Shown: positions 23,839-32,254 of the stretch, in pieces
Position numbering within the stretch: the stretch's first letter is position 1
Layout of the letters: every line of letters starts with the position of its first letter
Origin: JANNSX01 sp041397825
GTDB lineage: Bacteria > Pseudomonadota > Alphaproteobacteria > Rhizobiales > Hyphomicrobiaceae
Reading direction: 5' to 3'
NCBI GenBank assembly: GCA_041397825.1
Contig: JAWKVX010000002.1
Location: 930,001 to 994,000, forward strand
Length of the DNA: 64,000 nucleotides
The notes under the pieces: generated by a model
The model's database searches: none
The model's input: the letters and a program-made list of their open reading frames with translations, nothing else
What the model was told of the DNA's origin: nothing
Made by a program: the position numbers and the translations under genes

Positions 23839-25548
23839 CTACTGTGGATAATATTGAATGCGCTTCTCTTTTGGCCAGGAGACCTGGTAGCCGAAATTGA
23901 TCTCGGCCTCCTGGTCGGGATCGAGCTTCAGCTCCCAACTGACGACACCGCGCTTGTCCTCGACATTCTGGGCGGTTGCCGGCGTCGAGCCGGACGTCAG
24001 CGACACCTGTATCTCCTCGTTGGCGGAGACCGGCATCTGGTCATAAACCATGACGGTGACGGCCCGCTCGTGGAAGTTCTTGACGGTCGTCTTGAAGCGC
24101 TGCGTTTCCACGGACGACGCGGAAATGATGCCGGTCTCGCCGGTCGAGCGGTCGAGCGTCGTGAACTTGACGCGGACCTTGTCGTCGGCGCCGAAACCCA
24201 GCTCGTGCTCCTCCCCGCCGGCCAATTGCGGGAGATCTCCGCGGCCGACGAACACGCCGTCGCGGAACAGCGACGTCTGGCCGGGGAGCAGGACGAGGCC
24301 GCTCTCGAGCGTCAGCTTGGCGTAGAGGTAGGCCACGTCCGAGAACTTGGGAACGGTGCGCATTGACAGTACCGGCGCGAAGGACTTGACGTCGATCTGC
24401 ACGCGCTTCTGTCCCTCGCCGGTCTTGACGGTCTGCCGGTCGGCAATCACGTAGATGGCCTGGAAGCCGGTATCGATGACGGCGGCATATTGATCCCTGG
24501 CTTCGACGGGAGCAGGAGCGGCGGCGTATTCGAGGGTCGACTGTGCATCCTCCATTGCAGGCGCGGCATCCATGCTCAGAACTCCGCCTGCGGGCTGATC
24601 GCTCTTGGCCTCGTTGCGCTTCTTCTTGGCGAGTGCGATGGGGTCCGGCAGATAGTCGACGATCAGGCTCGAGATCTCCGGCGCCGCTGTGCCTGAGCCC
24701 GGCCGTGTCGTCGACAGCGTCAAAGCGACGTTCGTCCAATCCTCGCCGCTGCCTTGTGAGACCACCGCGCGCCTGACGAGCGTCAGCTTCGGCTCCTCCT
24801 TCTGGTCGCCCGTATCGAGGCGCGCATCGTAGAGCGGCGCCCAGGCCGCCGCCGGCACCTGATAGCGGATGCGCAGCGTGGCCTCGAGGGGCTGATCGGC
24901 ACTGACGTTGATCTTGACCTCGGTCCGCTCCTCCTCGCGGCCCGGTTGGCGATTGAGCTGGTTCTGCAGCTCGGCGATCTGCTTGTCGATATCACGGAGG
25001 GCGAGGCGCGAGGCCTGGTTGCGCCGGTTGATGTCGCCGAGCTTGTCGCCGATGAGCGCGAAGATGCCGTTCCACTCCTCGATCGTGCGGGCGCTCGCCT
25101 TCTCGGGGTCCGGCCGGGCAGGGAGCTGGGCGAGGTTGGCGATGAGCTGGCGCTGTTGCTCGGCGGCGTTGATCTCGTCGTTGAGCGCGTTCTGGCGATC
25201 ATAGAGCTTCTGCAGCTCGTCCTCGAGACGCTTGCGCTCGCTCTGATTGAACTGGGCGTTGTCGAGCTCGGAGAGATAGAACACTCGGCTGTCGACGGCG
25301 CCGAGCTCTAAAGCACCGGTCGCCTCGCCCTGAACACGGATGGAGTCCGCCACGAGTCCCGACGGCAGATCCCGGACGATCACGACATGACTTCCCGCCT
25401 CGATCTTGACACGGGCGATGCGGGTTACCTCGGCGCCTTGCGGGAACACCGTCACGGCATCCAGCTCGGAGGGAGCCGGTATGTCTGCTGCAGCGACGGG
25501 ACCAGCAAAGCAGACGAGCATCAGTCCGGCAGCCAGAAAGCCGCGCAT
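23839..25548 (-). CDS. Mucoidy inhibitor MuiA family protein (DUF4139/DUF4140)
   Basis: A 569-residue secreted protein. The signal peptide covers about residues 1-20. The DUF4140 domain (about 28-125) begins LDAVTVFPQGAEVTRIARVK. A coiled coil (about 100-205) has long Glu/Gln/Arg helices. The DUF4139 beta-rich domain (about 210-569) includes YQVPAAAWAPLYDARLDTG, YVIADRQTVKTGEGQKRVQI and KTTVKNFHERAVTVMVYDQM, and ends VSWPKEKRIQYYP. An Ala/Pro linker at about 315-350 interrupts it. The family is named after a suppressor of mucoidy; the biochemical role is unknown, and it probably acts in the envelope. The ATG has a GGGAGGA ribosome site. Confidence 0.9.
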   Translation of the reverse strand: MRGFLAAGLMLVCFAGPVAAADIPAPSELDAVTVFPQGAEVTRIARVKIEAGSHVVIVRDLPSGLVADSIRVQGEATGALELGAVDSRVFYLSELDNAQFNQSERKRLEDELQKLYDRQNALNDEINAAEQQRQLIANLAQLPARPDPEKASARTIEEWNGIFALIGDKLGDINRRNQASRLALRDIDKQIAELQNQLNRQPGREEERTEVKINVSADQPLEATLRIRYQVPAAAWAPLYDARLDTGDQKEEPKLTLVRRAVVSQGSGEDWTNVALTLSTTRPGSGTAAPEISSLIVDYLPDPIALAKKKRNEAKSDQPAGGVLSMDAAPAMEDAQSTLEYAAAPAPVEARDQYAAVIDTGFQAIYVIADRQTVKTGEGQKRVQIDVKSFAPVLSMRTVPKFSDVAYLYAKLTLESGLVLLPGQTSLFRDGVFVGRGDLPQLAGGEEHELGFGADDKVRVKFTTLDRSTGETGIISASSVETQRFKTTVKNFHERAVTVMVYDQMPVSANEEIQVSLTSGSTPATAQNVEDKRGVVSWELKLDPDQEAEINFGYQVSWPKEKRIQYYPQ

Positions 25549-25626
25549 GAGAGTCCTCCCGTTGATCAGTCATCGATCCTGATCGCCTAATCATGCGACC
25601 GGAGCTTGCAGCTATGACGCAATTCA

Positions 25627-25653
25627 GGCGCCCGCGCGGCGTCGGCGGGCGCC
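25627..25653. terminator. GC-rich hairpin downstream of serA
   Basis: GGCGCCCGC at 25627-25635 pairs with GCGGGCGCC at 25645-25653 around a 9-base loop. It lies 46 bases beyond the serA stop in the direction of transcription and before the MuiA-family gene. There is no good T-run, so this is a weak terminator call. Confidence 0.45.
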
Positions 25654-25698
25654 CTCTTGCCACTACTAGAGCGCGAAAGGCAAGCCGTTGCAACCTCT

Positions 25699-27309
25699 CT
25701 AGAATCTGAGTTTGTGAGCCTTTACGACATGTGGCAGCCCGCGCACCTTCGCGAGCGCGGCGTCGGGCAGCTCCTCGTCGATTTCAACCAAGGCGATGGC
25801 CTCCCCGCCGCGCTCCGTCCGGCCAAGATTGAACGAGGCGATGTTGACGCCGGCCTGGCCGAGCAGGGTGCCGAGTGCGCCGATGAACCCCGGCTTGTCG
25901 CGATTGGTGATGTACAGCATGTGCGGCGTGAGCTCCGCCTCCATGTTGATGCCTTTGATCTGGATGAGGCGCGGCCGGCCGCCGGAGAACACCGTGCCAG
26001 CGATGGAGCGCGCCTGGGTCTCGGTGACGACGGTGAGGCGGACATAGGTGCCGTAGGCGCCCTCCTGGGTTCGTTTGGTCTCCGCCACGCCGATGCCGCG
26101 GTCCTTGGCAAGCGCCGGCGCCGAGACCATGTTGGCGCCCTCGAGGAGCGGGGCGAGCAGCCCTGAAAGCGCGGCCGCCGTCAATGCGCGCGTGTTCAGA
26201 TCCGCGACCTCGCCCACATACTCGATCTCGACCTTCTTGAGACCCGATTCCGTCATCTGCCCGGCAAATGAGCCGAGCTGCTCGGCGAGCTTGACGAAGG
26301 GGCGAAGCTTGGGTGCCTCCTCGGCGGAGATCGAGGGGAAGTTGATGGCATTGGTGATGGCGCCCTTGAGAAGATAGGAGCACATCTGCTCGGCGATCTG
26401 GACGGCGACTTTCTCCTGTGCCTCCGTCGTCGAGGCGCCGAGATGCGGCGTGCAGATGACGTTGTCCATGCCGAAGAGCGGGTTGTCCTTGGCAGGCTCG
26501 ACGGCATAGACGTCGAGGGCGGCACCGGCGACATGACCCGAGGCAAGAGCGTCGCGGAGCGCCTCCTCGACGACGAGACCGCCGCGCGCGCAGTTGATGA
26601 TCCGCACGCTCTTCTTCGTTTTCCTGATCGCGGCAGCGTCGATGATGTTGCGGGTCTTGTCGGTCAGCGGGGTGTGCAGCGTGATGAAGTCGGAGCGGCG
26701 CAACAGCTCGTCGAGCTCGACCTTCTCGACCTTGAGCTCGGCGGCACGCTCCGGGGAGAGGAAGGGATCGAAGGCGACGACATGCATCTTGAGGCCGACC
26801 GCACGATCCGCGACGATCGCGCCGATATTGCCGCAGCCGATCACGCCGAGCGTCTTGCCGGCGATCTCGACACCGACGAACCGGCTCTTCTCCCACCTGC
26901 CGGCCTGTGTCGAGCGGTCGGCGGCGGGGATCTGGCGGGCGAGTGCCAGCATCAGCGTGATCGCATGCTCGGCGGTGGTGACGGAGTTGCCGAACGGCGT
27001 GTTCATGACGATCACGCCCTTCGCGGTCGCCGCCTTGACGTCGATGTTGTCGACGCCGATGCCGGCGCGACCGACGACCTTGAGGCGGCTCGTCGCGGCG
27101 AGAACCTTGTCTGTGATCTTGGTGGCCGAACGGACCGCGATGCCGTCATAGTCCGGCGCGGTGGCGAGAAGCTCCTCCTTCGACAATCCGGTCCGGATGT
27201 CGGCGGCGATGCCGTTGGCAGCGAAAATCTCGACGGCTTGCGGGGAGAGTTCGTCGGCGATGAGTACGCGAGGGGTCGCCACGTTCTCAGGAGCGGGTGT
27301 CCTCACCAT
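25699..27309 (-). CDS. serA: D-3-phosphoglycerate dehydrogenase
   Basis: First enzyme of serine synthesis, oxidising 3-phosphoglycerate with NAD. The 536-residue length matches the long type with three parts. The substrate/NAD domains span about 10-325, with the Rossmann motif GVIGCGNIGAIVADRA, INCARGGLVVEEAL and the catalytic HLGASTTEAQ. An ASB-type intervening domain covers about 330-455. A C-terminal ACT domain (KPGFIGALGTLLGQAGVNIA ... ALVEIDEELP) normally binds serine for feedback control. It begins two bases after the serC stop, so the two genes form a serC-serA operon. Confidence 0.97.
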   Translation of the reverse strand: MVRTPAPENVATPRVLIADELSPQAVEIFAANGIAADIRTGLSKEELLATAPDYDGIAVRSATKITDKVLAATSRLKVVGRAGIGVDNIDVKAATAKGVIVMNTPFGNSVTTAEHAITLMLALARQIPAADRSTQAGRWEKSRFVGVEIAGKTLGVIGCGNIGAIVADRAVGLKMHVVAFDPFLSPERAAELKVEKVELDELLRRSDFITLHTPLTDKTRNIIDAAAIRKTKKSVRIINCARGGLVVEEALRDALASGHVAGAALDVYAVEPAKDNPLFGMDNVICTPHLGASTTEAQEKVAVQIAEQMCSYLLKGAITNAINFPSISAEEAPKLRPFVKLAEQLGSFAGQMTESGLKKVEIEYVGEVADLNTRALTAAALSGLLAPLLEGANMVSAPALAKDRGIGVAETKRTQEGAYGTYVRLTVVTETQARSIAGTVFSGGRPRLIQIKGINMEAELTPHMLYITNRDKPGFIGALGTLLGQAGVNIASFNLGRTERGGEAIALVEIDEELPDAALAKVRGLPHVVKAHKLRF

Positions 27310-27310
27310 C

Positions 27311-28468
27311 TCAGGTCCTCATTTCCGTTTCCGATCGGTACGCCCAGTCGAGCCAGGGCATCAGTGCATCGAGGTCGGATGTCTCGACCGTCGAGCCGCA
27401 CCAGATGCGCAAGCCCGGCGGCGCGTCGCGATAGGCTCCGATGTCGTAGGCAGCGCCCTCTGCCTCCAGCCGCTGGGCGATGGCCTTGGCGAGGCCGGCC
27501 TGGCGCTCGGCCGGTACCGCCGGATCGGCGAAGGCGAGGCAGACGGAGGTGTTGGATCGGGTCGTCGGATCGGCGGCGAGATGCCGGACCCATGGGGTCT
27601 TCGCGACCCAGCGATCGACCACGGCCGCGTTGGCATCGGCACGGGCGACGAGCTTGTCGTGGCCACCGATGCTCTCTGCCCAGCGAAGCGCATCGAGATA
27701 GTCCTCGATCACGAGCATGGACGGCGTGTTGATCGTCTCGCCCTCGAAGATACCCTGGATCAGCTTGCCGGCCTTGGCCAGCCGGAAGATTTTCGGGATC
27801 GGCCGCTTCGGTGCAAAGTTCTCGAGGCGCTGCACGGCGCGCGGAGAAAGAATGAGGACACCGTGCTGTGCCTCACCGCCCAAGGCTTTCTGGAACGAGA
27901 ACGTTGCGACGTCCACCTTCGGCCAATCAATCCGCTGCGCGAAGGCGGCCGAGGTCGCATCCGCGAACGTCAGGCCCTGGCGATCGTCCGGGATCCATCG
28001 GCCGTCGGGAACGCGCACGCCCGACGTCGTGCCGTTCCAGGTGAAGATCACGTCTCGGCTGAAGTCGACGTTCGACAGATCGGGAAGGGCGCCGTAGGCC
28101 GCCTCGGTCAGTCGGACGTCCTCGAGTCGCAATTCCTTGACGATGTCGTTCGCCCAGCCGGAGCCGAAGCTCTCCCAGGCCAGCACCTCGATGCCGCGCG
28201 CGCCCAGCATCGACCACATCGCTGCCTCGAAGGCCCCGGTGTCAGAGGCTGGCATGATGCCGACACGGTAGTCTTTCGGAAGCCCGAGCAGCCTGTGGGT
28301 GAGTGTTGCCGCCTCGGCGAGGCGCGCCTTGCCGGGCTTTGCGCGATGCGAGCGTCCCAGCAACGCATCTTGGAGGCTCTCGGGGTTCCAGCCGGGTCGC
28401 TTGACGCAGGGGCCGGATGAAAAATACGGACGCGCCGGCTTGGCCGGCGGGCGCGGCAGATCTGTCAT
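27311..28468 (-). CDS. serC: Phosphoserine aminotransferase
   Basis: Second enzyme of serine synthesis; it converts 3-phosphohydroxypyruvate to phosphoserine with PLP. The 385-residue protein is the long alphaproteobacterial type, starting with RPYFSSGPCVKRPGW. The PLP lysine is Lys194 in TFSFQKALGGEAQHG. GIMPASDTGAFEAAMWSMLG and TWNGTTSGVRVP are family signatures. serC precedes serA in the operon. The ATG at 28468 follows closely on two hairpins that resemble the serC leader element. Confidence 0.97.
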   Translation of the reverse strand: MTDLPRPPAKPARPYFSSGPCVKRPGWNPESLQDALLGRSHRAKPGKARLAEAATLTHRLLGLPKDYRVGIMPASDTGAFEAAMWSMLGARGIEVLAWESFGSGWANDIVKELRLEDVRLTEAAYGALPDLSNVDFSRDVIFTWNGTTSGVRVPDGRWIPDDRQGLTFADATSAAFAQRIDWPKVDVATFSFQKALGGEAQHGVLILSPRAVQRLENFAPKRPIPKIFRLAKAGKLIQGIFEGETINTPSMLVIEDYLDALRWAESIGGHDKLVARADANAAVVDRWVAKTPWVRHLAADPTTRSNTSVCLAFADPAVPAERQAGLAKAIAQRLEAEGAAYDIGAYRDAPPGLRIWCGSTVETSDLDALMPWLDWAYRSETEMRT

Positions 28469-28515
28469 GACGGTCTATCCTTCCAGATAGCTGCCCCTCG
28501 TTGGGGAGGGGTGGC
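28469..28515 (-). ncRNA. Candidate serC leader RNA element (two hairpins)
   Basis: Reading leftward, the leader has a hairpin CCCCTC-CCCAAC-GAGGGG (28494-28511) and directly after it a second hairpin CTATC-TGGAAG-GATAG (28475-28490). That second loop and 3' arm include the GGAAGG ribosome site, only seven bases before the serC ATG. A conserved RNA motif with this position and layout has been described upstream of serC in alphaproteobacteria. I identify it from memory of its architecture, so a covariance-model match is needed. Occlusion of the ribosome site by the second hairpin suggests translational control. Confidence 0.55.
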
Positions 28516-28772
28516 CCGCCGACCGCTGTAGGCGCGAACTGGGACGGGGTCAAGGCGGAAGGGTCGAGATGGGCTCCTTCAAACCGAGGCCTTATCGCGA
28601 TCGCCGTCAATCGACCATGTGAAGGTGCCGTCGCTGTGCAAGTGCTGTTTAGAGGGTCTCCGCAGCGCGCCTTGCCGCATGAAGGGCGTGATCTCCTCCG
28701 GCGATGGGCCAGGTTCCGACGAGCGGAGCGTCCTCTTTAAGTGGAAGCAAGAATAGTTTGTCCTTGCGTGCG
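28516..28772. other. Intergenic stretch without a recognised gene
   Basis: About 260 bases between the serC leader and the thioesterase stop (304 bases counting the leader). Short open frames on both strands have no family features. The serC-serA promoter must lie here, but I cannot point to a convincing -35/-10 pair. Confidence 0.5.
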
Positions 28773-29261
28773 CTAGCGCCGGAACTCGAGCCGCCGCTTG
28801 TACGGGAGCGGCGAGACGCGCGGCGCTTGCTGCTGCACCCACGCGGCCAGCATGCTCTTCAACGGATCGCGCATCGCCGCCGGCCTGCGGGCGTCGATGT
28901 CGACATGCACGAATAGCATCTCCTGCCCTGCAATGAGCTCTCCCGACTCCCGCTCCAAGATCAACAGATCGGTGAGCGCGGCTTTCTCGGACACGTCGGA
29001 AATGCGGCCGTACAGATCGAGTCGTTGTCCCAGCAGCGCCTCGTGAAAATACTTCATATGGCATTCGCTGACGAAGAACGCGCCACCGTGTTTGTCCTTG
29101 TAGTCGAGCGACATGCCGAATCTCGGATGCCACTCATTCGCGGCATCCTCGAAGAATAGAGAATAGTGGGCGACGTTGACGTGCCCGTTGTCGTCGATCG
29201 AGCCCTCGCCGACGATCATCGAATAGACGAGCTCGAAACCGTCCAGATCGGTTGCCGGCAT
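28773..29261 (-). CDS. Acyl-CoA thioesterase, hotdog fold (4HBT-type)
   Basis: A 162-residue hotdog thioesterase, expected to hydrolyse an acyl-CoA. Family features are IDDNGHVNVAHYSLFFEDAA with the catalytic Asp/Asn region, CHMKYFHEALLGQRLDLYGR and a final beta strand EMLFVHVDIDARRPAAM, which carries the typical xHVD motif before the C-terminal helix. The start at 29261 is preceded by GGGGGA. The frame continues upstream, but those residues are basic shadow sequence. It resembles carnitine-linked thioesterases found near L-carnitine dehydrogenases, but no such gene is adjacent, so the substrate is open. Confidence 0.87.
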   Translation of the reverse strand: MPATDLDGFELVYSMIVGEGSIDDNGHVNVAHYSLFFEDAANEWHPRFGMSLDYKDKHGGAFFVSECHMKYFHEALLGQRLDLYGRISDVSEKAALTDLLILERESGELIAGQEMLFVHVDIDARRPAAMRDPLKSMLAAWVQQQAPRVSPLPYKRRLEFRR

Positions 29262-29292
29262 CGTGTCCCCCTTTTTCACTCGATGCGCGCGT

Positions 29293-29628
29293 CTACTCGC
29301 TCGCCGCCTGCGTCTCGCGCTCATCCTCGCACTCGGCCTTGGTCTTGAATATGAGATGCTCGCCGATGCCGCTGGTGCTGGTGCAGACCTGAACCGGGTG
29401 TTCCGACGCGGAGTTGGTGTGCGCCTCGAGATCACAGGTGAATTCTTTCGACTTGAATCGCGCCATCAGATCGTCGTCGATCTCCGTGCACTCGGTGGCC
29501 GATGGCTCGAGGTGCCAATCGAAGCCGAATTTCCCCCTGAGGTCATCGATGCCGGAAGCGCTTGCCACAGCGGAGCCAAGCGACAACAATGCTCCGGCCA
29601 CGATCATCACGGTTGGCCGGGTGGGCAT
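29293..29628 (-). CDS. Small secreted cysteine-containing protein
   Basis: A 111-residue protein with a signal peptide (about 1-25, MPTRPTVMIVAGALLSLGSA). The mature part is about 85 residues with four cysteines (ECTEIDDDL, FTCDLEAHT, VCTSTSG, ECEDERET), suggesting two disulfides in the periplasm. The ATG at 29628 has an AGGAG ribosome site at good spacing. I do not recognise the family. It lies 31 bases upstream of the thioesterase on the same strand and may be co-transcribed with it. Confidence 0.68.
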   Translation of the reverse strand: MPTRPTVMIVAGALLSLGSAVASASGIDDLRGKFGFDWHLEPSATECTEIDDDLMARFKSKEFTCDLEAHTNSASEHPVQVCTSTSGIGEHLIFKTKAECEDERETQAASE

Positions 29629-29704
29629 GGTTTCACTCCTTGTTCGAATGCCGCGAAACTTATCGACGGATACGAGCTTCTGCAACGAGGACCAGAGTGA
29701 GCAG

Positions 29705-31090
29705 TTAAGCCGGTTTGTAGCTTGCGGGCTTCAGAGCATAAAGCGCACGTGTGATGGGACCGGCGGCACGGCCCTCGTGGTCCAGCCGATCATGACGCTC
29801 GATGGCCGTGCGAACCGCATGGGCGCCGATATAGCGGAAGGGCTCCGGTGGGAAGGCCCTCTTCGGCTGGCGGACGAGGGCCGCCGTGGACCATTCGTCC
29901 TTCGCATCGAGTGCGAGGGAGGCGAGCATCCTCGCGCCCAAGCGCGATAGCGCTACGCCCGATCCCGAATAGCCGAAGCCATAGAGAATGTCGGGGTGTC
30001 CGGGGATGCGGCCGAACAGCGGTAGTCCGTCCCATGACCGATCGATCGGTCCAGCCCAGGTACCGGCGATGGGAAGACCGGCGAGCGTCGGCTGGAACAT
30101 GCCGAGCACCTGGCGAAGCTCGGCGAGTGGCCGCCTCGGGCCTTTGCGCGCCGCATCGATGCGGGCACCATACGGAAGTCTGCCGCCGGACTTCGTGATG
30201 CCTATGCGCCCATCCGCCGTTGTTCGGCAGCTCGAGATGAAGACGCGGCTGTCGACCATCGCCGGTACGCCGGTGAAGCCGGCGGCCTCGATGGCATCGG
30301 GGGCGGGCCCGGTGACCAGACCGTCGGTGCACATCACCATGGCAGCGGGTGCGAGCTCCGGAACGGCAAGCGACCAGGCGTAGGTTGCCAGAATGACCTT
30401 GCGGGCTGTCAGCCTGCCGGTGGGTGTCACGACCGACGGTGGTGTGCCGCGGCCGAGCCGTGTCATGCGTGTGCCCTCGTGGATGACGATTCCCATCCCG
30501 AGCGCGGCGCGTCTGAGTCCCCGCGCCAGTCGCGCCGGCTGGATGACGGCGTTCGAGCGGTCGAGCACGCCGGCGACGAAGCTCGGGCTGCCCGTCAATC
30601 TCTCGATATCGGCTGCCGTCAGAACGTCGTAGAGATCGATGCCATGCGCAACCAGTGCGTCGATGGCGGCGTGCCAGTGACCGGACTGCGCGGCGCAGGT
30701 CGCGCCCCAGATCGAGCCGCCGCCCTGCCAGCCCAGATCGATCCTGTGCGTCTCGGCGAAACGGCGAATCTCCTCGATGGCCGCCACCGAGGCATGGCAG
30801 AGTCTCAGCGCCTCGGCGGTGCCGGCCAACTGCTCGAGCATCCCGAAGCCGACCCACATCGATACGAGCATGCCGGCGTTGGCGCCACTCGCGCCCGCTC
30901 CGCACACGTCCTTCTCGATCACGACGATGTCGAGCGAGGGATCGCGGGATTTGAGTTCGATCGCCGTCCACAAACCCGTATAGCCACCACCGACGATAGC
31001 GATATCGACGCGGCGATCGCCGTCGAGTGGGTCGAGCGGTGGCGGCGAGCCTTCCTCCGCCAGCGCTTGCGTCATCCAGAAGCTTGTCAT
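29705..31090 (-). CDS. FAD-dependent oxidoreductase, DAO/PuuB-like
   Basis: A 461-residue flavoprotein of the D-amino acid oxidase superfamily. The dinucleotide-binding motif VDIAIVGGGYTGLWTAIEL is at about 28-46, followed by VIEKDVCGAGASGANAGML. SGRVxxP-like and GFGYSGSGVALSRLGARML segments close the FAD site near the C-terminus. The N-terminal SFWMTQAL peptide resembles PuuB/OrdL-type amine oxidases, which oxidise secondary amines or amino acids. The start at 31090 is chosen as the first Met before this peptide; 31138 is possible. The neighbouring GntR regulator and DapA-type lyase suggest a role in catabolism of an amino acid or amine. Confidence 0.87.
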   Translation of the reverse strand: MTSFWMTQALAEEGSPPPLDPLDGDRRVDIAIVGGGYTGLWTAIELKSRDPSLDIVVIEKDVCGAGASGANAGMLVSMWVGFGMLEQLAGTAEALRLCHASVAAIEEIRRFAETHRIDLGWQGGGSIWGATCAAQSGHWHAAIDALVAHGIDLYDVLTAADIERLTGSPSFVAGVLDRSNAVIQPARLARGLRRAALGMGIVIHEGTRMTRLGRGTPPSVVTPTGRLTARKVILATYAWSLAVPELAPAAMVMCTDGLVTGPAPDAIEAAGFTGVPAMVDSRVFISSCRTTADGRIGITKSGGRLPYGARIDAARKGPRRPLAELRQVLGMFQPTLAGLPIAGTWAGPIDRSWDGLPLFGRIPGHPDILYGFGYSGSGVALSRLGARMLASLALDAKDEWSTAALVRQPKRAFPPEPFRYIGAHAVRTAIERHDRLDHEGRAAGPITRALYALKPASYKPA

Positions 31091-31429
31091 GGGCGCGGCC
31101 GGTTTCGCTTCGCGTCGAGTGGGGCAGTTGCGCCTCAACTATGAGCAGTCCCGGAATTGAGAGCAAGATCATGATCTGTCGGGGCGGTCGTGACGGGTCG
31201 ACGTCTGCCCAATGCACGGGAGTGGTGCGGTACGCAGTGGAATATGCGGATGGCGCGCGCATTGCGAAAGTGTCACAAATGTTCGAGTCGCAGCTTGGCG
31301 ATCCAGTTTGGTGCACTTGGCTTGCCGTGCGGGGGCATTTGTCTCTGTCGGCAGCGGGCCCGGTTCCGGTTCAGCGGGGCGTCCTCTTCAGGCGGCCGGG
31401 ACCGGGTCTCGTCATCGACAGCACCAAGC
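31091..31429. other. Intergenic region between gntR and the oxidoreductase gene
   Basis: About 340 bases without a convincing gene. Downstream of gntR there is an imperfect inverted repeat, CCCGGTTCCGG at 31359-31369 and CCGGGACCGGG at 31396-31406, with a 26-base loop. It might form a hairpin at the 3' end of the gntR transcript, but no T-run follows on the minus strand. The oxidoreductase promoter should lie in the rest. Confidence 0.45.
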
Positions 31430-32137
31430 TCAACGCGGACCGAGCGGCATGCGCTCGGCGTGGCTTTCCTTCATGAAATCGATGAAGCCGTCCCGGAACT
31501 GGCGGGTGTGAGCATGCGCCAGATGATCGGCCCGCTCGACGTCGCCGGCGCGGATCACTTCAAGCATCTCGACATGCTCGCCGGTGAGCAGGAATCCGGT
31601 ATGCGAGCGCTTCAGATAGTCGAAATGCAGGTGGAGCATCCGCCGGCCCTCGTCGAGAAGGCGCTCGTAGCAGCCTGCGAGATAGGCATTTCGCCCGGCA
31701 GCGGCGATCGCCATATGGAACTCCTTGTTGGTCTGAGACATCGCGAGATAGTCGCCGGTCGCCACCGCCGCCTCGTAGTCCCGCTGCCGGCTCGCCATGA
31801 TGTCGAGGTCGGGCTCGCTGCGCAGCTCTGCGGCTAGCCGCGTGTTCACCCGTTGGAGGATGTCGAGCGCCTCGACGTATTTCGGGAAGCTCGCGATGTC
31901 GATCGGCGCGACGATGGTGCTGCGGTTGGGCAGCGTCACCACCAGCGCATCGCCGGCGAGGCGAATCAGCGCCTCGCGGATCGGTGAACGGGAACAGGCG
32001 AAGCGTAGGGCGAGCGTCGTTTCATCGAGCGACTGTCCCGGGGAGAGCTTCAGGGCGAGGATCTCGTCGCGCAATGTCTCGTAGACGCCCTTTCGGGGCC
32101 CCTGCCGGCGGTCTTTCGAAGCTGATTTCGACATCAT
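31430..32137 (-). CDS. GntR family transcriptional regulator, FadR subfamily (FCD domain)
   Basis: A 235-residue regulator. The N-terminal winged helix-turn-helix (about 15-80) reads KGVYETLRDEILALKLSPGQ ... LDETTLALRFACSRSPIREA ... LIRLAGDALV. The C-terminal FCD ligand domain (about 90-225) has HMAIAAAGRNAYL and GEHVEMLEVIRAGDVERADHL, with histidines typical of a metal-bound organic acid site. FCD regulators usually repress catabolic genes and are released by the substrate. It is divergent from the DapA-type gene; four GTCGACA boxes in the shared region are its likely operator. The start may be either of two adjacent ATGs (32137 or 32134), preceded by AAGGA. Confidence 0.93.
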   Translation of the reverse strand: MMSKSASKDRRQGPRKGVYETLRDEILALKLSPGQSLDETTLALRFACSRSPIREALIRLAGDALVVTLPNRSTIVAPIDIASFPKYVEALDILQRVNTRLAAELRSEPDLDIMASRQRDYEAAVATGDYLAMSQTNKEFHMAIAAAGRNAYLAGCYERLLDEGRRMLHLHFDYLKRSHTGFLLTGEHVEMLEVIRAGDVERADHLAHAHTRQFRDGFIDFMKESHAERMPLGPR

Positions 32138-32190
32138 GACGGTCGTCCTTGCAGCGCTGACCAAAGAATCTAGTCTCGTCTCTTGACAAT

Positions 32191-32240
32191 GTCGACAAAA
32201 AGTCGACAAAGAAAGTCATAAAGTCGACATTAGGTCGACA
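32191..32240. promoter_or_regulatory. Four-box operator (GTCGACA x4) in gntR-dapA-like intergenic region
   Basis: GTCGACA occurs at 32191, 32202, 32223 and 32234, giving centre spacings of 11, 21 and 11 bases. This makes two 18-base units, GTCGACA-N4-GTCGACA, each box containing the palindrome GTCGAC, set 32 bases (three helical turns) apart. All boxes face the same side of the helix. A TTGACA at 32183-32188 adjoins the first box. This is what a cooperative dimeric GntR/FCD repressor site would look like. The downstream gene starts at 32255. Confidence 0.75.
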
Positions 32241-32254
32241 ATGGGAGACTCGTC

